From an uncultured Eubacteriales bacterium (GTDB lineage Bacteria > Bacillota > Clostridia > Oscillospirales > Acutalibacteraceae), in assembly GCA_934463265.1 (NCBI GenBank), contig CAKSIU010000012.1, positions 1 through 20,494 of the forward strand: 20,494 nt of DNA, in the 5' to 3' direction. Under the pieces are notes generated by a model. That model did no database searches. It saw only the letters and a list, made by a program, of their open reading frames with translations, and was not told the DNA's origin. A program made the position numbers and the translations under genes. Below, in pieces: positions 8,820 to 16,430 of the stretch (its first letter is position 1; each line of letters begins with the position of its first letter).

Positions 8820-9888
8820 CGGCAATATAAAAATTTCAATTTTCGGAGAAAGTCATGGTGCCGCAATCGGTGCGGTTTTGGACAATTTGCCAGCGGGAGA
8901 AAAAATTAATTTTGATGAACTAAATTGGCAAATGCAGCGACGTGCGCCAGGTTACGATAAGACGTCGACGGAGCGGAAGGAAAGTGACATTCCAAAAATT
9001 ATTTCTGGCATAAGAAATGGATATACTACAGGTGCACCGATTTGTGCAATAATAGAAAATAAAAATGTTGTTTCTGATGATTATCGTGCGCTTGAAAAAC
9101 TGCTTAGACCGGGGCACGCCGACTATACCGCCGGCGTGAAATACAATGGCTTTAATGATGCTCGTGGTGGGGGTCATCTTTCTGGAAGAACAACGGCTGC
9201 GCTGAATTTCTGTGGAGCAGTTTGCAGACAAATTTTAGCACGTAGCGGAGTAATTATAGGTGCGCACGTTTACTCTGTTTTTGACGTATTTGATGACAGA
9301 TTCGATGTAGAAATTCCTGATAATTTGTTGAAAAGGCTGTCTAATGAGAAATTTCCAGTGATTAATTCGCGCTCAAAAGAATGTATGATTGAAAAGATTT
9401 TGCAAGTAAAGCAAGATGGAGACAGTGTCGGCGGAATAATAGAGTGTACGATAAATAACGTTCCGGCAGGTCTTGGCAGTCCAATTTTTGACGGCGTAGA
9501 AAATAAAATTTCGTCGTTGATATTTGCAATTCCTGCGGTAAAAGGTATTGAGTTCGGGGCAGGTTTTGCAGTTGCAGCTATGTTAGGCAGCCAAAATAAT
9601 GATTTATTTACGGTTGAAAATGGAAAAAATTCAACTAAAACGAATAATCACGGAGGCATTTTAGGCGGAATTTCTTCCGGTATGCCGATAATTTTTCGTT
9701 GCGCGGTTAAGCCGACACCATCTATAGCAAAATATCAAGAAACAGTGAACATTAAGTCAATGCAACGTGAAAAAATTTCCGTTTTGGGCAGACATGACCC
9801 CTGCATTGTTCCAAGAGCTGTACCGGTTGTCGAATCTGTTGCGGCAGTAGCGATGTTAGACTTTTTTAAAGAGGCAAATTTATTATGA
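8803..9888 (+). CDS. aroC: Chorismate synthase
   Basis: A 361-residue enzyme making chorismate from EPSP, the last shikimate step, with reduced FMN as cofactor. The N-terminal FGESHG motif, the RRAPGYDKTSTERKESD segment, the central GHADYTAGVKYNGF and RGGGHLSGRTTA signatures, and the C-terminal RHDPCIVPRAVPV signature are all intact. The length is standard. The start overlaps aroA by 17 bases, with GGAGGAG just upstream. The stop overlaps the next start in an ATGA arrangement. No flavin reductase domain is fused to it, so it must rely on cellular reduced flavin, as monofunctional bacterial enzymes do. Confidence 0.97.
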   Translation: MSSIYNGNIKISIFGESHGAAIGAVLDNLPAGEKINFDELNWQMQRRAPGYDKTSTERKESDIPKIISGIRNGYTTGAPICAIIENKNVVSDDYRALEKLLRPGHADYTAGVKYNGFNDARGGGHLSGRTTAALNFCGAVCRQILARSGVIIGAHVYSVFDVFDDRFDVEIPDNLLKRLSNEKFPVINSRSKECMIEKILQVKQDGDSVGGIIECTINNVPAGLGSPIFDGVENKISSLIFAIPAVKGIEFGAGFAVAAMLGSQNNDLFTVENGKNSTKTNNHGGILGGISSGMPIIFRCAVKPTPSIAKYQETVNIKSMQREKISVLGRHDPCIVPRAVPVVESVAAVAMLDFFKEANLL

Positions 9889-10160
9889 GCTTAGAGCAAT
9901 TACGAGTGCAAATTGATAAAATCGATGATGAAATTTTGAACTTAATTTTAAAAAGAATGGAATGTTCAAGACTTATTGCTGAAATAAAATTCGATGAGAA
10001 TATACCAATTTATGACGAGATGCGCGAACAGGAAATTCTTGAAGGTGTACGAGTGAAATCTGCAGATAATTATAAATATGTTTCAACGATTTTTTTAGAA
10101 ATTTTAAATTCAAGTAAAGCGTTGCAGAAAGATATTATAAAAAATGCTAAACAAAATTAA
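9885..10160 (+). CDS. Chorismate mutase, AroQ class, monofunctional
   Basis: A 91-residue all-helical protein expected to rearrange chorismate to prephenate, the branch towards phenylalanine and tyrosine. By alignment from memory to the mutase domain of E. coli P-protein, the active-site residues appear to be kept: Arg7 in QLR, Arg24 in LKR, Lys35 in EIK and Glu48 in MREQE. There is no fused prephenate dehydratase or dehydrogenase and no signal peptide. It starts within the aroC stop (ATGA), which implies translational coupling, and it is the last gene before a strong terminator. The enzyme converting prephenate onward is not in this window. Confidence 0.9.
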   Translation: MSLEQLRVQIDKIDDEILNLILKRMECSRLIAEIKFDENIPIYDEMREQEILEGVRVKSADNYKYVSTIFLEILNSSKALQKDIIKNAKQN

Positions 10161-10175
10161 ACTTTAACTGAACAC

Positions 10176-10215
10176 AAAAAAATTCCAGAGCAGAATATTT
10201 ACTCTGGAATTTTTT
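10176..10215. terminator. Bidirectional intrinsic terminator, aro operon / htrA
   Basis: A perfect inverted repeat: AAAAAATTCCAGAG, an 11-nt spacer, then CTCTGGAATTTTTT. The A-tract on one side and T-tract on the other make it a rho-independent terminator in both directions, serving the plus-strand aro operon and the minus-strand htrA gene that ends at 10220. Confidence 0.92.
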
Positions 10216-10219
10216 ATTT

Positions 10220-11638
10220 TTATTGAACTTCGCCTTTGTCTTCAATCAATGTAATATTTATTTCTAAAGAAGTTGAGGCCTCACTTCTTACAGCAGACAG
10301 TCGATGAACTGTAACACTAACAGTATCACCGGGGCTGTGATTAGCTAATTCGTTGTACAAGGCTGAAGTCGTACGAGTCTCAACGCCGTTAAATTTAGTA
10401 ATTATATCGCCAACTTTAAGACCATTTGAACCGGCGTTACTTTCCTGAGCAATTTCCATAACAACGAGTCCCTGAGGAACGTTATTTATTTGTGCTTCAT
10501 AAGCAGACAGTGCGCGAACGCTGATTCCCATTTTTACTCTTCCCGAAACGTAGCCATTTTTTATAATATCATCAACAACGGTTTTAACCGTATTGCTGGG
10601 AATTGCAAATCCCATTCCTTCGTAATCACTGGCCTTAGAACTGTTAATGCCGATAACCTGGCTGTACATATTTAGCAAAGCTCCGCCAGAATTTCCCGGA
10701 TTAATCGCCGCATCAGTTTGAATGTATTTTACGGTTGTGTGTACGCTAGCGTTTGAATTACTGCTCATTGACGCTAAAGAACGGTTTAACGCAGAAACAA
10801 CGCCTCGAGTCAGGGAATTTGAAAATTCCAAGCCACCAGGATTTCCTATAGCTAAAACACTTGCACCAACAGATAACTGGTCTGAATTTCCAAACTCAGC
10901 TGACTTTAAGCCAGAAGCATCTATTTTTAACACAGCTAAATCGGTTCTTGTGTCAAAACCAATAATTTTTGCGGTGAACTCTTTGCGGTCGCTTGTAACG
11001 ACAGTGACATTGTATTTGTTGCTATTTCCAATAACATGTGCATTCGTGACCACATAACCATTTTCACTAATTATGATTCCACTACCTTGGCCGGTTGAAG
11101 AAGAAACCAACCCTGCGGAAGGATTATAAGTAACCACACCAACAATTGAAGGCGCAATTTCCTGATAAATCTGCTCAGCAGTTTTTGCATCGTCCTTTTC
11201 AGGAATATCCTTTGTGTGAATAATTGCAGAACTATTTTGGTTATTTGAGTTCGGTAAAATTGAGTTAAACCTGGAATCGGTTTTTAAAAAATTGGCAAGA
11301 ATCGAAGCACCAAAAATCAAAAATAATGAACCAAAGATTACAGCAGATGTTATTAAAAACACCTTGAGACCTTTATCCATTTTATTTTTTTCAGGTTTCT
11401 CACTAACAAAAGCCGCATTCTTCACTTTATTTTTGTTATCCTCCAAGTAATGAGAATCTGCACTAACATGATAGTTTACATTCTTGTGATTATGATTATC
11501 TAATAAATCATCTGAATGTGACAATAAATCTTTCTTTTCAGTAGAAGAACCATCATCGTGCCTTTCGTTAGCGCTATAATCAGCATCATCACTTAAAGTT
11601 TCATCAGAGAGATTATTATCGTTAAACTTATCTTCCAT
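10220..11638 (-). CDS. htrA: Membrane-anchored HtrA/DegP-like serine protease
   Basis: A 472-residue quality-control protease. Residues 1-85 are very acidic and hydrophilic (many Asp, Asn, Ser, His) and should be cytoplasmic. One membrane segment follows (about 91-116), placing the rest outside the membrane. The trypsin-like domain has the full triad: His201 in TNAHVI, Asp233 in TRTDLAV and Ser317 in NPGNSGGAL. A single PDZ domain occupies about 371-465. This is the usual Gram-positive HtrA architecture, although the charged N-terminal tail is long. GGAGG lies before the ATG at 11638; five extra upstream codons overlap that site and are rejected. A TATAAT at 11668-11673 (minus strand) with weak TTTATT 17 bases upstream is a possible promoter. 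Confidence 0.92.
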   Translation of the reverse strand: MEDKFNDNNLSDETLSDDADYSANERHDDGSSTEKKDLLSHSDDLLDNHNHKNVNYHVSADSHYLEDNKNKVKNAAFVSEKPEKNKMDKGLKVFLITSAVIFGSLFLIFGASILANFLKTDSRFNSILPNSNNQNSSAIIHTKDIPEKDDAKTAEQIYQEIAPSIVGVVTYNPSAGLVSSSTGQGSGIIISENGYVVTNAHVIGNSNKYNVTVVTSDRKEFTAKIIGFDTRTDLAVLKIDASGLKSAEFGNSDQLSVGASVLAIGNPGGLEFSNSLTRGVVSALNRSLASMSSNSNASVHTTVKYIQTDAAINPGNSGGALLNMYSQVIGINSSKASDYEGMGFAIPSNTVKTVVDDIIKNGYVSGRVKMGISVRALSAYEAQINNVPQGLVVMEIAQESNAGSNGLKVGDIITKFNGVETRTTSALYNELANHSPGDTVSVTVHRLSAVRSEASTSLEINITLIEDKGEVQ

Positions 11639-11843
11639 AAACAAAACCTCCATAAGTTATTAAATTTATTATACTACTAAATGCAGTTTAAATAAACCAT
11701 AATTTTTTAAATTTTTTTTTCTACAAATAAACGGTTCATTTTTAGACAATTCAATAAAAACTCACAAAAAACAAAAAATGTTGTTAAGAGAATTTACATA
11801 AAATAATAAAAAATAGAAATAATAAAGGAAAAGGAGTGATATA

Positions 11844-12200
11844 GTGGAATATGTAAAAGCATTTGTAGTAGGCGGCTTAATTTGCGTTATTGGACAAATT
11901 TTAATAGATAAAACAAAATTGACTCCAGCAAGAATTTTGGTGTTATTTGTAACCTTAGGTGTGGCATTAACTGCGGTCGGTCTATATGAACCGCTTGTTA
12001 ACTTTGCTGGAGCTGGAGCAACAGTTCCGCTTACAGGTTTTGGATATACCATGGCAAAAGGTATTCTTGAATCAGTAAAAGAAAAAGGGCTTTTGGGAAT
12101 TTTGACCGGTGGGCTTACCGCCAGTGCTGCAGGAATAGCCGCAGCCATATTTTTTGGATATATCGCAGCACTTGTATCAAAATCCAGTGACAAAAGTTAG
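11844..12200 (+). CDS. spoVAE: Stage V sporulation protein AE
   Basis: A 118-residue hydrophobic protein, one component of the SpoVA channel that moves Ca-dipicolinic acid across the inner spore membrane during sporulation and germination. The N-terminus AFVVGGLICVIGQILIDKTK and the FAGAGATVPLTGFG segment are hallmarks of SpoVAE and distinguish it from the longer SpoVAC. Three to four membrane helices are visible. Translation starts at GTG, with AAGGAG 7 bases upstream. The gene stands alone: spoVAC and spoVAD, which commonly accompany it, are not here. The next gene, spoVT, is also a late-sporulation gene. I found no clear SigG promoter upstream, only AT-rich sequence. Confidence 0.92.
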   Translation: MEYVKAFVVGGLICVIGQILIDKTKLTPARILVLFVTLGVALTAVGLYEPLVNFAGAGATVPLTGFGYTMAKGILESVKEKGLLGILTGGLTASAAGIAAAIFFGYIAALVSKSSDKS

Positions 12201-12227
12201 TTGTAAAATTTAACCTTGTCAATTTTC

Positions 12228-12257
12228 TGTATATAAGTAAATTAGCTGCAAATAATA
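12228..12257 (+). promoter_or_regulatory. Possible SigG-type promoter of spoVT
   Basis: TGTATA (12228-12233) is followed, after 15 bases, by CAAATAATA. This partly resembles forespore SigG promoters (TGnATA, then CATAnTA). spoVT is SigG-dependent in B. subtilis, which raises the prior, but the -10 match is imperfect. Confidence 0.3.
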
Positions 12258-12325
12258 TTAACGTAAAGACTCAAAAAAGTAAATTTAATTATAAAGAATA
12301 AAAAATGGAGGTATTAAGTGTTAAA

Positions 12326-12865
12326 ATGAAAGCTACAGGTATAGTAAGAAGAATTGATGATTTAGGAAGAGTTGTAATTCCGAAAGAGATACGCAGAACA
12401 TTACGCATACGAGAAGGTGACCCGCTTGAGATATACACAGATACAGAGGGTGGAGTGATATTTAAAAAATATTCACCGGTGGGAGAACTATCTCAGTTTG
12501 CGACGACTTATTCTGACGTATTATCACACACGTCTAATTTTCCGACGGTAATTTGCGACAGAGATCACGTAGTAGCAGTGGCAGGTTTGTCCAAAAAGGA
12601 GTATCTCGAAAGAAGAATTACCTCGGTATTGGAAGATTTAATGGAATCTCGTCGAAATTATGTTATGACGAAAGATGAAAGCACTTCGATAACTCCAATT
12701 GAAGGGGTAGACAAAAAAGCTGCTGTAATTTTTCCGATAATCGTAGCAGGCGACGTAACCGGAGCTGTAATTTTGCTGCAAAATGAATCAAATAGTGTGC
12801 CAAGCGATGCCGAAACAAAATTAGCTCAGGCTGCAGCCGAATTTTTAGGAAAACAAATGGAATAA
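12326..12865 (+). CDS. spoVT: Stage V sporulation transcriptional regulator SpoVT
   Basis: A 179-residue DNA-binding protein that, in Bacillus, tunes SigG-dependent forespore genes. The N-terminal AbrB-type swapped-hairpin domain (1-50, KATGIVRRIDDLGRVVIPKE) is nearly invariant in the family. The C-terminal part (about 55-178) is the GAF-like domain, ending in the AAAEFLGKQME pattern typical of SpoVT. I chose ATG 12326 because it gives the canonical MKATGIVRR start and normal length. GGAGGT lies 13 bases upstream, a rather long spacing; an ATG at 12305 overlaps that ribosome site and is unlikely. A strong terminator follows. Confidence 0.95.
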   Translation: MKATGIVRRIDDLGRVVIPKEIRRTLRIREGDPLEIYTDTEGGVIFKKYSPVGELSQFATTYSDVLSHTSNFPTVICDRDHVVAVAGLSKKEYLERRITSVLEDLMESRRNYVMTKDESTSITPIEGVDKKAAVIFPIIVAGDVTGAVILLQNESNSVPSDAETKLAQAAAEFLGKQME

Positions 12866-12891
12866 ACTTAAAAAATTATTTATAGAAAAGT

Positions 12892-12924
12892 ATACTGTCC
12901 GAATTATAAGTTTTCGGACAGTAT
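12892..12924. terminator. Bidirectional terminator between spoVT and the convergent Cys-rich gene
   Basis: A perfect 12-bp stem, ATACTGTCCGAA with TTCGGACAGTAT, and a 9-nt loop. It is followed by TTTCTTT on the plus strand and, on the minus strand, by a weaker TTTTCTATAAAT tract. It separates two convergent genes and probably serves both. Confidence 0.85.
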
Positions 12925-12932
12925 TTCTTTGC

Positions 12933-13802
12933 TTAATTTTCGCAATTACTGCAACTGCAGCCACATCCACAGCTACTACCGTTTGAGTCATTATTGATAT
13001 CGGTTGAGCGAGGCGGGAAGAATTCATCAGTAGGGAACTCAAGACGGTTAAAGAGTTCACAAGGATTATCTGAAGTCGTAACACATTCTTTTTCTGGAAT
13101 ACAGAAGTCGTAAGACGGCACGAGCATTTGAACATTTCTTTCCAATTGAACGATAGTAAACATACCGAGAGTAACGTAAACTGCGTTGGCATTATTTTTA
13201 AGCTGAAATTCTCCGCCGAATTTTTTGCATATACATTCAGGAATATGACAAGCCAGGTCGCAACTGTCGTGACGGTCGCAACAAACTCTGGCAGACAAAC
13301 CGATTGGTTCTGCGACTTGAACCGTAGCCTTTGGAAGATTTTTTATAGGAGAAGAGTTTAAGTCTAAATCGTCGTAACAAGCACCGGAATTAAAAATTTT
13401 GACTTTGCCCTCACTACCAAATAATATAACTTTTTTAGAAAATACGGATAGTCCCGTAACATTTACAGGGCAGGCCGCAGGAGAAAGAAATACGTCAAGA
13501 TTAACTTCAAAGAAAAATGTCATGTCAACAGAGTAAAAACCTTTGTTAAAAGGAACCGGTTCAAGGTCAACATAAACAGTCAAAACGTCAGCATTTTTTA
13601 TTCGAACAGTACAAGCCTGGTCGATTACGTGCTGACCAGCCTCTGTAAAATAAACGCGCAAATCTTTAAGACAGTCTTTATCTGCACAAGAATCATAAAC
13701 TCTAAAGGCATCGATGCAAACTGCTTCTCTAAAACTTCCCGATGAACTTTCATTTAATCCGCTTTGAGTACTCACTGCCGTAGGAAAAAGATTTTCTGAC
13801 AT
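12933..13802 (-). CDS. Conserved Cys-rich protein of unknown function, possibly spore-associated
   Basis: A 289-residue protein with 20 cysteines. The N-terminal part carries a REAVCIDAFRVYDSC segment followed by KDC, a pattern I recognise from uncharacterised clostridial proteins. The middle has CCDRHDSCDLACHIPECIC (about 174-192). The C-terminus ends in a Ser/Gly/Cys run, SSCGCGCSCSNC. There is no signal peptide or membrane segment. I chose the ATG at 13802, with GGAGG 8 bases upstream; five extra upstream codons overlap that site. On the minus strand, CATATTATG lies about 40 bases upstream and weakly resembles mother-cell SigE/SigK -10 boxes. Cysteine richness and the spoVT neighbourhood hint at a spore coat or exosporium role, but this is inference; metal binding is an alternative. 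Confidence 0.6.
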   Translation of the reverse strand: MSENLFPTAVSTQSGLNESSSGSFREAVCIDAFRVYDSCADKDCLKDLRVYFTEAGQHVIDQACTVRIKNADVLTVYVDLEPVPFNKGFYSVDMTFFFEVNLDVFLSPAACPVNVTGLSVFSKKVILFGSEGKVKIFNSGACYDDLDLNSSPIKNLPKATVQVAEPIGLSARVCCDRHDSCDLACHIPECICKKFGGEFQLKNNANAVYVTLGMFTIVQLERNVQMLVPSYDFCIPEKECVTTSDNPCELFNRLEFPTDEFFPPRSTDINNDSNGSSCGCGCSCSNCEN

Positions 13803-14038
13803 AATAAAAGCCTCCATTCAGATGATGAACTATGTTTTCAATACATAATATGCAGTTTATAAAAGTATGTTACAAAAATAAAGTTTGAATATACATTTTC
13901 AAAAGTATCAGTTATATGTTATAATATTTTTTAGGTGAATTAAAATCACTACGTCTTATGAATAGTATGCTTTTTTAGAAAAATATATGTTTAAGACTTT
14001 GATAATTTTAAAGAAGAGCGTATGGACTTTATCTTAAC
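13803..14038. other. AT-rich intergenic region
   Basis: The gap between the Cys-rich gene (minus) and the next plus-strand gene. It has no open frame worth reporting and no convincing RNA. It holds the possible sporulation promoter of the Cys-rich gene near 13840-13870 and a lone TATAAT-containing stretch around 13919 with no clear -35. The definite promoter lies just to the right. Confidence 0.5.
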
Positions 14039-14068
14039 TTGACATTGTCGCGAAAATTAATATATAAT
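14039..14068 (+). promoter_or_regulatory. Strong SigA-like promoter for the unknown gene and pseudokinase
   Basis: Perfect consensus hexamers TTGACA (14039-14044) and TATAAT (14063-14068) with an 18-bp spacer. Transcription should begin near 14075, about 38 bases before the next ATG. This is the best SigA match in the window, so the downstream pair is probably expressed in vegetative cells. Confidence 0.85.
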
Positions 14069-14112
14069 CGAATGTAACAAGGGGAAGTTTTTATTATAAG
14101 GAGGTTTTATTT

Positions 14113-14691
14113 ATGGGAAATTTAAGTGCTACTAAAGAAAAAAATATTATAAATTGTAGCAAGCTTTTTTTAGAAAAGAAATCTTCCATATCCATAAATG
14201 AAATTAATAAAATTTTTCCTTGTAAAGTTTGTACTATTCAAGATTTATATGATGTTACAAGCTTAAAAAACGGGATTAATATTGATTTAGCCGCAGATTT
14301 AATGTATAAATCCAAAAATATAAAAATAGTTTTACCCGAGAATAAAAATTTTGAAAATTTATCTGTACAACTTTGTGAGTCGCTGAGGCTATTTGGTCTT
14401 AATGCAGAAGTGTGCGAATTAAAAGATGGTTTTGCATTGGAAGACAATGACACTGTTTTAATATTGGATTCGACTTTGAGCAAAGAAAATTATAAAAATT
14501 TTTTAAACAAAAGTTCGATTAAAGGGTTGAAAATTATAAATATTTTATCAGAAAAATGTAAAAATCAAGAAAATAATTTTGAAATAACCCTTTACTATCT
14601 GGATGATTTTAATTTTGACAAAACTTTGTGTGTGGAGATACTTTTAAAATCCATATATCTAGGAATTATGGCTAGATACAGTGCTCAATGA
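14113..14691 (+). CDS. Unidentified protein, possibly SIS-fold
   Basis: A 192-residue soluble protein with an excellent start: AGGAGG 7 bases before the ATG, behind a consensus promoter. I do not recognise it. Residues about 60-140 alternate predicted strands and helices (KNIKIVLPE, LSVQLCESLRLFGLNAEVCEL, NDTVLILDSTLS, IKGLKIINILSE) in an order that recalls a sugar isomerase (SIS) domain, but the Gly/Ser phosphosugar motifs are absent. If related, it has lost catalysis. The N-terminal 55 residues are Lys/Ile-rich and could be a small helical domain. It lies 45 bases before the pseudokinase gene and is probably cotranscribed with it. Confidence 0.6.
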   Translation: MGNLSATKEKNIINCSKLFLEKKSSISINEINKIFPCKVCTIQDLYDVTSLKNGINIDLAADLMYKSKNIKIVLPENKNFENLSVQLCESLRLFGLNAEVCELKDGFALEDNDTVLILDSTLSKENYKNFLNKSSIKGLKIINILSEKCKNQENNFEITLYYLDDFNFDKTLCVEILLKSIYLGIMARYSAQ

Positions 14692-14736
14692 GTCAGACTT
14701 GCAAACTATTTGAGAGTTAATTAAGTGAGGAATAAT

Positions 14737-16329
14737 ATGAGGAAATTTGGAAATTTATGTATGAGGTGTATGAGCGATAAGGGTGAGCGAGAGCAGTGCC
14801 CTTTTTGCGGTTATATAAACGATGCTGAAAATCCATATGAGCCAGCCAAAGAAAGTTTAATTCTGCAGGACAAGTATGTTGTAGGCAACAGGTTCACGGA
14901 GAATGCGGAGTCCATTTGCTATATAGGCTACGACATAAAAAATAATTCTAAAGTGCATATCAGAGAGTTTTTTCCGTCAGAAATATGTGTTAGAGCCGAA
15001 GATGGCATTAATGTAGCGGGAAAGGAAAGTTGCGGCGAAAAATACGAAAATTTAAAAAATGATTTTTTAAATTATTTTAGGTCGTTGGCTAAGGTTAGAG
15101 ATATAGATGCGATTGTTCCGGTTTACGATATTTTTACAGATAATGGAACAGCTTATGTTATATCGGAAACTGTGGATGGGATAACTCTTTTGGAGTTTGT
15201 CAGGAGAAATAATCATCCAATAGATTGGGACACTGCGAAGGTGTTGTTTATGCCGATTATTTCTGCGTTTAGTCGACTAAGCCGGACCAGAGTGTTACAT
15301 CTTGCGATAAATCCGGAATCCTTGATAATAGGAAGAAACGGAAAGATGTATATTTCTAATTTTTCTACTGAAAATTTGCGGCAAATCGGAGTTTTTTCGG
15401 ATTTTGAATTTAATAAAGGTTTTACGGCGCCGGAACAGTATATCAAAAATTACGAGTTAACGCAGGCTACGGATGTTTATGGACTTACTGCCACATTATT
15501 TTTTGCATTGGTGGGTTTCCAGCCCAAAGATGCTTCTGAGAGGGAAGCCGATGACAGGTTATTAATTCCTGTTAAAATTTTAAAAAATATTCCACCACAT
15601 GTGGTTTCTGCACTGTCGAATGGTTTGAGAGTAAATATTCAAAGGCGCACACAAACTTTTGAAACTTTGCGCGATGAACTGACAGAAACTTCTGCAAAAT
15701 ATTTAAAAGAACAAGAAATAAATATTCAGAAGAACGATTGTAAATTAGAAAAAAAGAGCAGAAAAAGTAATATTTTGTGGATAATTTGCGCTGTAGTTGT
15801 TTTTTTAGCGTTGTTTATTTCAGGATTTATCTTTTTTATTAACGGCAACACTTCTAAAAAAGATGAATTGCAACAGGATAATTTATTAGCTCAAGATGCA
15901 GGGGAAAGTCAGGAGAACATAGTGGTTCCCAATTTAATTGGCAAAAATTTTGATGAGCTACAAAAAAATAATGATTCGGAAGATTATAGCATATTTTTAT
16001 CTGAAAAAATATTTGACGACAAGGTTGAAGAAGGAAAAGTGATTTCTCAAACGCCGCAACCAGAAACTTCTGTAAAAAAAGGTTCAAATATAATAGTTAC
16101 AGTAAGCAAGGGTTCAAAATTTAAGGCTCTGCCACAGATAGAAGGCTTAACTTTGTCGCAGGCAGCTTCTGTTTTATCGAAAGCAGGATTCATTCCTGTT
16201 CAGGAAGTACAGTACAGTAGTAAAGTTGAGCAAGGAAAAGTTATTGATTACAAAGGACATTCAAAAGGAGACAAAGTTGAAGTTGGGTCGCAGGTTACGA
16301 TTGTTGTAAGCCTAGGGAAAAATAGTTAG
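14737..16329 (+). CDS. Zinc-ribbon, kinase-like (pseudokinase), TM, two-PASTA membrane protein
   Basis: A 530-residue single-pass membrane protein. A zinc ribbon (Cys8, 11, 21, 24) precedes a Ser/Thr kinase-like domain (about 45-315). The kinase motifs are degraded: the Gly-rich loop is RFTENAESICY, the catalytic Lys region reads VHIREFFP with Arg76, HRD reads HLA (188-190), and DFG reads SNF (207-209). The TAPEQY and DVYGL segments survive, so the fold is probably kept and phosphotransfer lost. A membrane helix (about 346-369) leads to two external PASTA repeats (about 395-460 and 464-527), which in relatives bind peptidoglycan or muropeptides. The ATG at 14737 has GTGAGG 6 bases upstream. 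It is probably a cell-wall-sensing scaffold paired with an active kinase elsewhere; that role is inferred. Confidence 0.85.
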   Translation: MRKFGNLCMRCMSDKGEREQCPFCGYINDAENPYEPAKESLILQDKYVVGNRFTENAESICYIGYDIKNNSKVHIREFFPSEICVRAEDGINVAGKESCGEKYENLKNDFLNYFRSLAKVRDIDAIVPVYDIFTDNGTAYVISETVDGITLLEFVRRNNHPIDWDTAKVLFMPIISAFSRLSRTRVLHLAINPESLIIGRNGKMYISNFSTENLRQIGVFSDFEFNKGFTAPEQYIKNYELTQATDVYGLTATLFFALVGFQPKDASEREADDRLLIPVKILKNIPPHVVSALSNGLRVNIQRRTQTFETLRDELTETSAKYLKEQEINIQKNDCKLEKKSRKSNILWIICAVVVFLALFISGFIFFINGNTSKKDELQQDNLLAQDAGESQENIVVPNLIGKNFDELQKNNDSEDYSIFLSEKIFDDKVEEGKVISQTPQPETSVKKGSNIIVTVSKGSKFKALPQIEGLTLSQAASVLSKAGFIPVQEVQYSSKVEQGKVIDYKGHSKGDKVEVGSQVTIVVSLGKNS

Positions 16330-16340
16330 AGAAAATAAGG

Positions 16341-16382
16341 GCAGCGCAGACAACTTATTAAAAAAAGTTAAGGCTGCGCTGC
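16341..16382 (+). terminator. GC-rich hairpin after the pseudokinase gene
   Basis: Arms GCAGCGCAG and CTGCGCTGC pair perfectly. Inside, AACTT and AAGTT can form a second short helix. It starts 12 bases after the stop codon, but the following bases are ACCAAATTT, with no U-tract, so it may stabilise the 3' end or act together with the next hairpin rather than terminate alone. Confidence 0.55.
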
Positions 16383-16385
16383 ACC

Positions 16386-16427
16386 AAATTTAATTCGCCG
16401 CACTATATCGCGCGGCGGATTAAATTT
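16386..16427. terminator. Second GC-rich hairpin upstream of the feo promoter
   Basis: A 16-bp stem (AAATTTAATTCGCCGC with GCGGCGGATTAAATTT, one G-U pair) and a 10-nt loop. It sits 3 bases after the first hairpin and ends just before the feo -35. The AT-rich outer arms could give bidirectional termination; a repetitive palindrome is another possibility. Confidence 0.5.
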
Positions 16428-16430
16428 AAG

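Noticed and set aside
8920..9231. A 103-codon open frame antisense to aroC
   Set aside because: It lies entirely within aroC, has no ribosome site and no recognisable motif. It is a shadow of the coding strand.
11844..12200. Assignment of the small hydrophobic sporulation protein as SpoVAC
   Set aside because: It lacks the longer N-terminal extension of SpoVAC and carries the ICVIGQILIDKTKLTP segment characteristic of SpoVAE.
12845..13192. A 115-codon frame on the minus strand over the end of the Cys-rich gene and the terminator
   Set aside because: It is the same strand as the Cys-rich gene in another frame, crosses the terminator stem and has no start signal.
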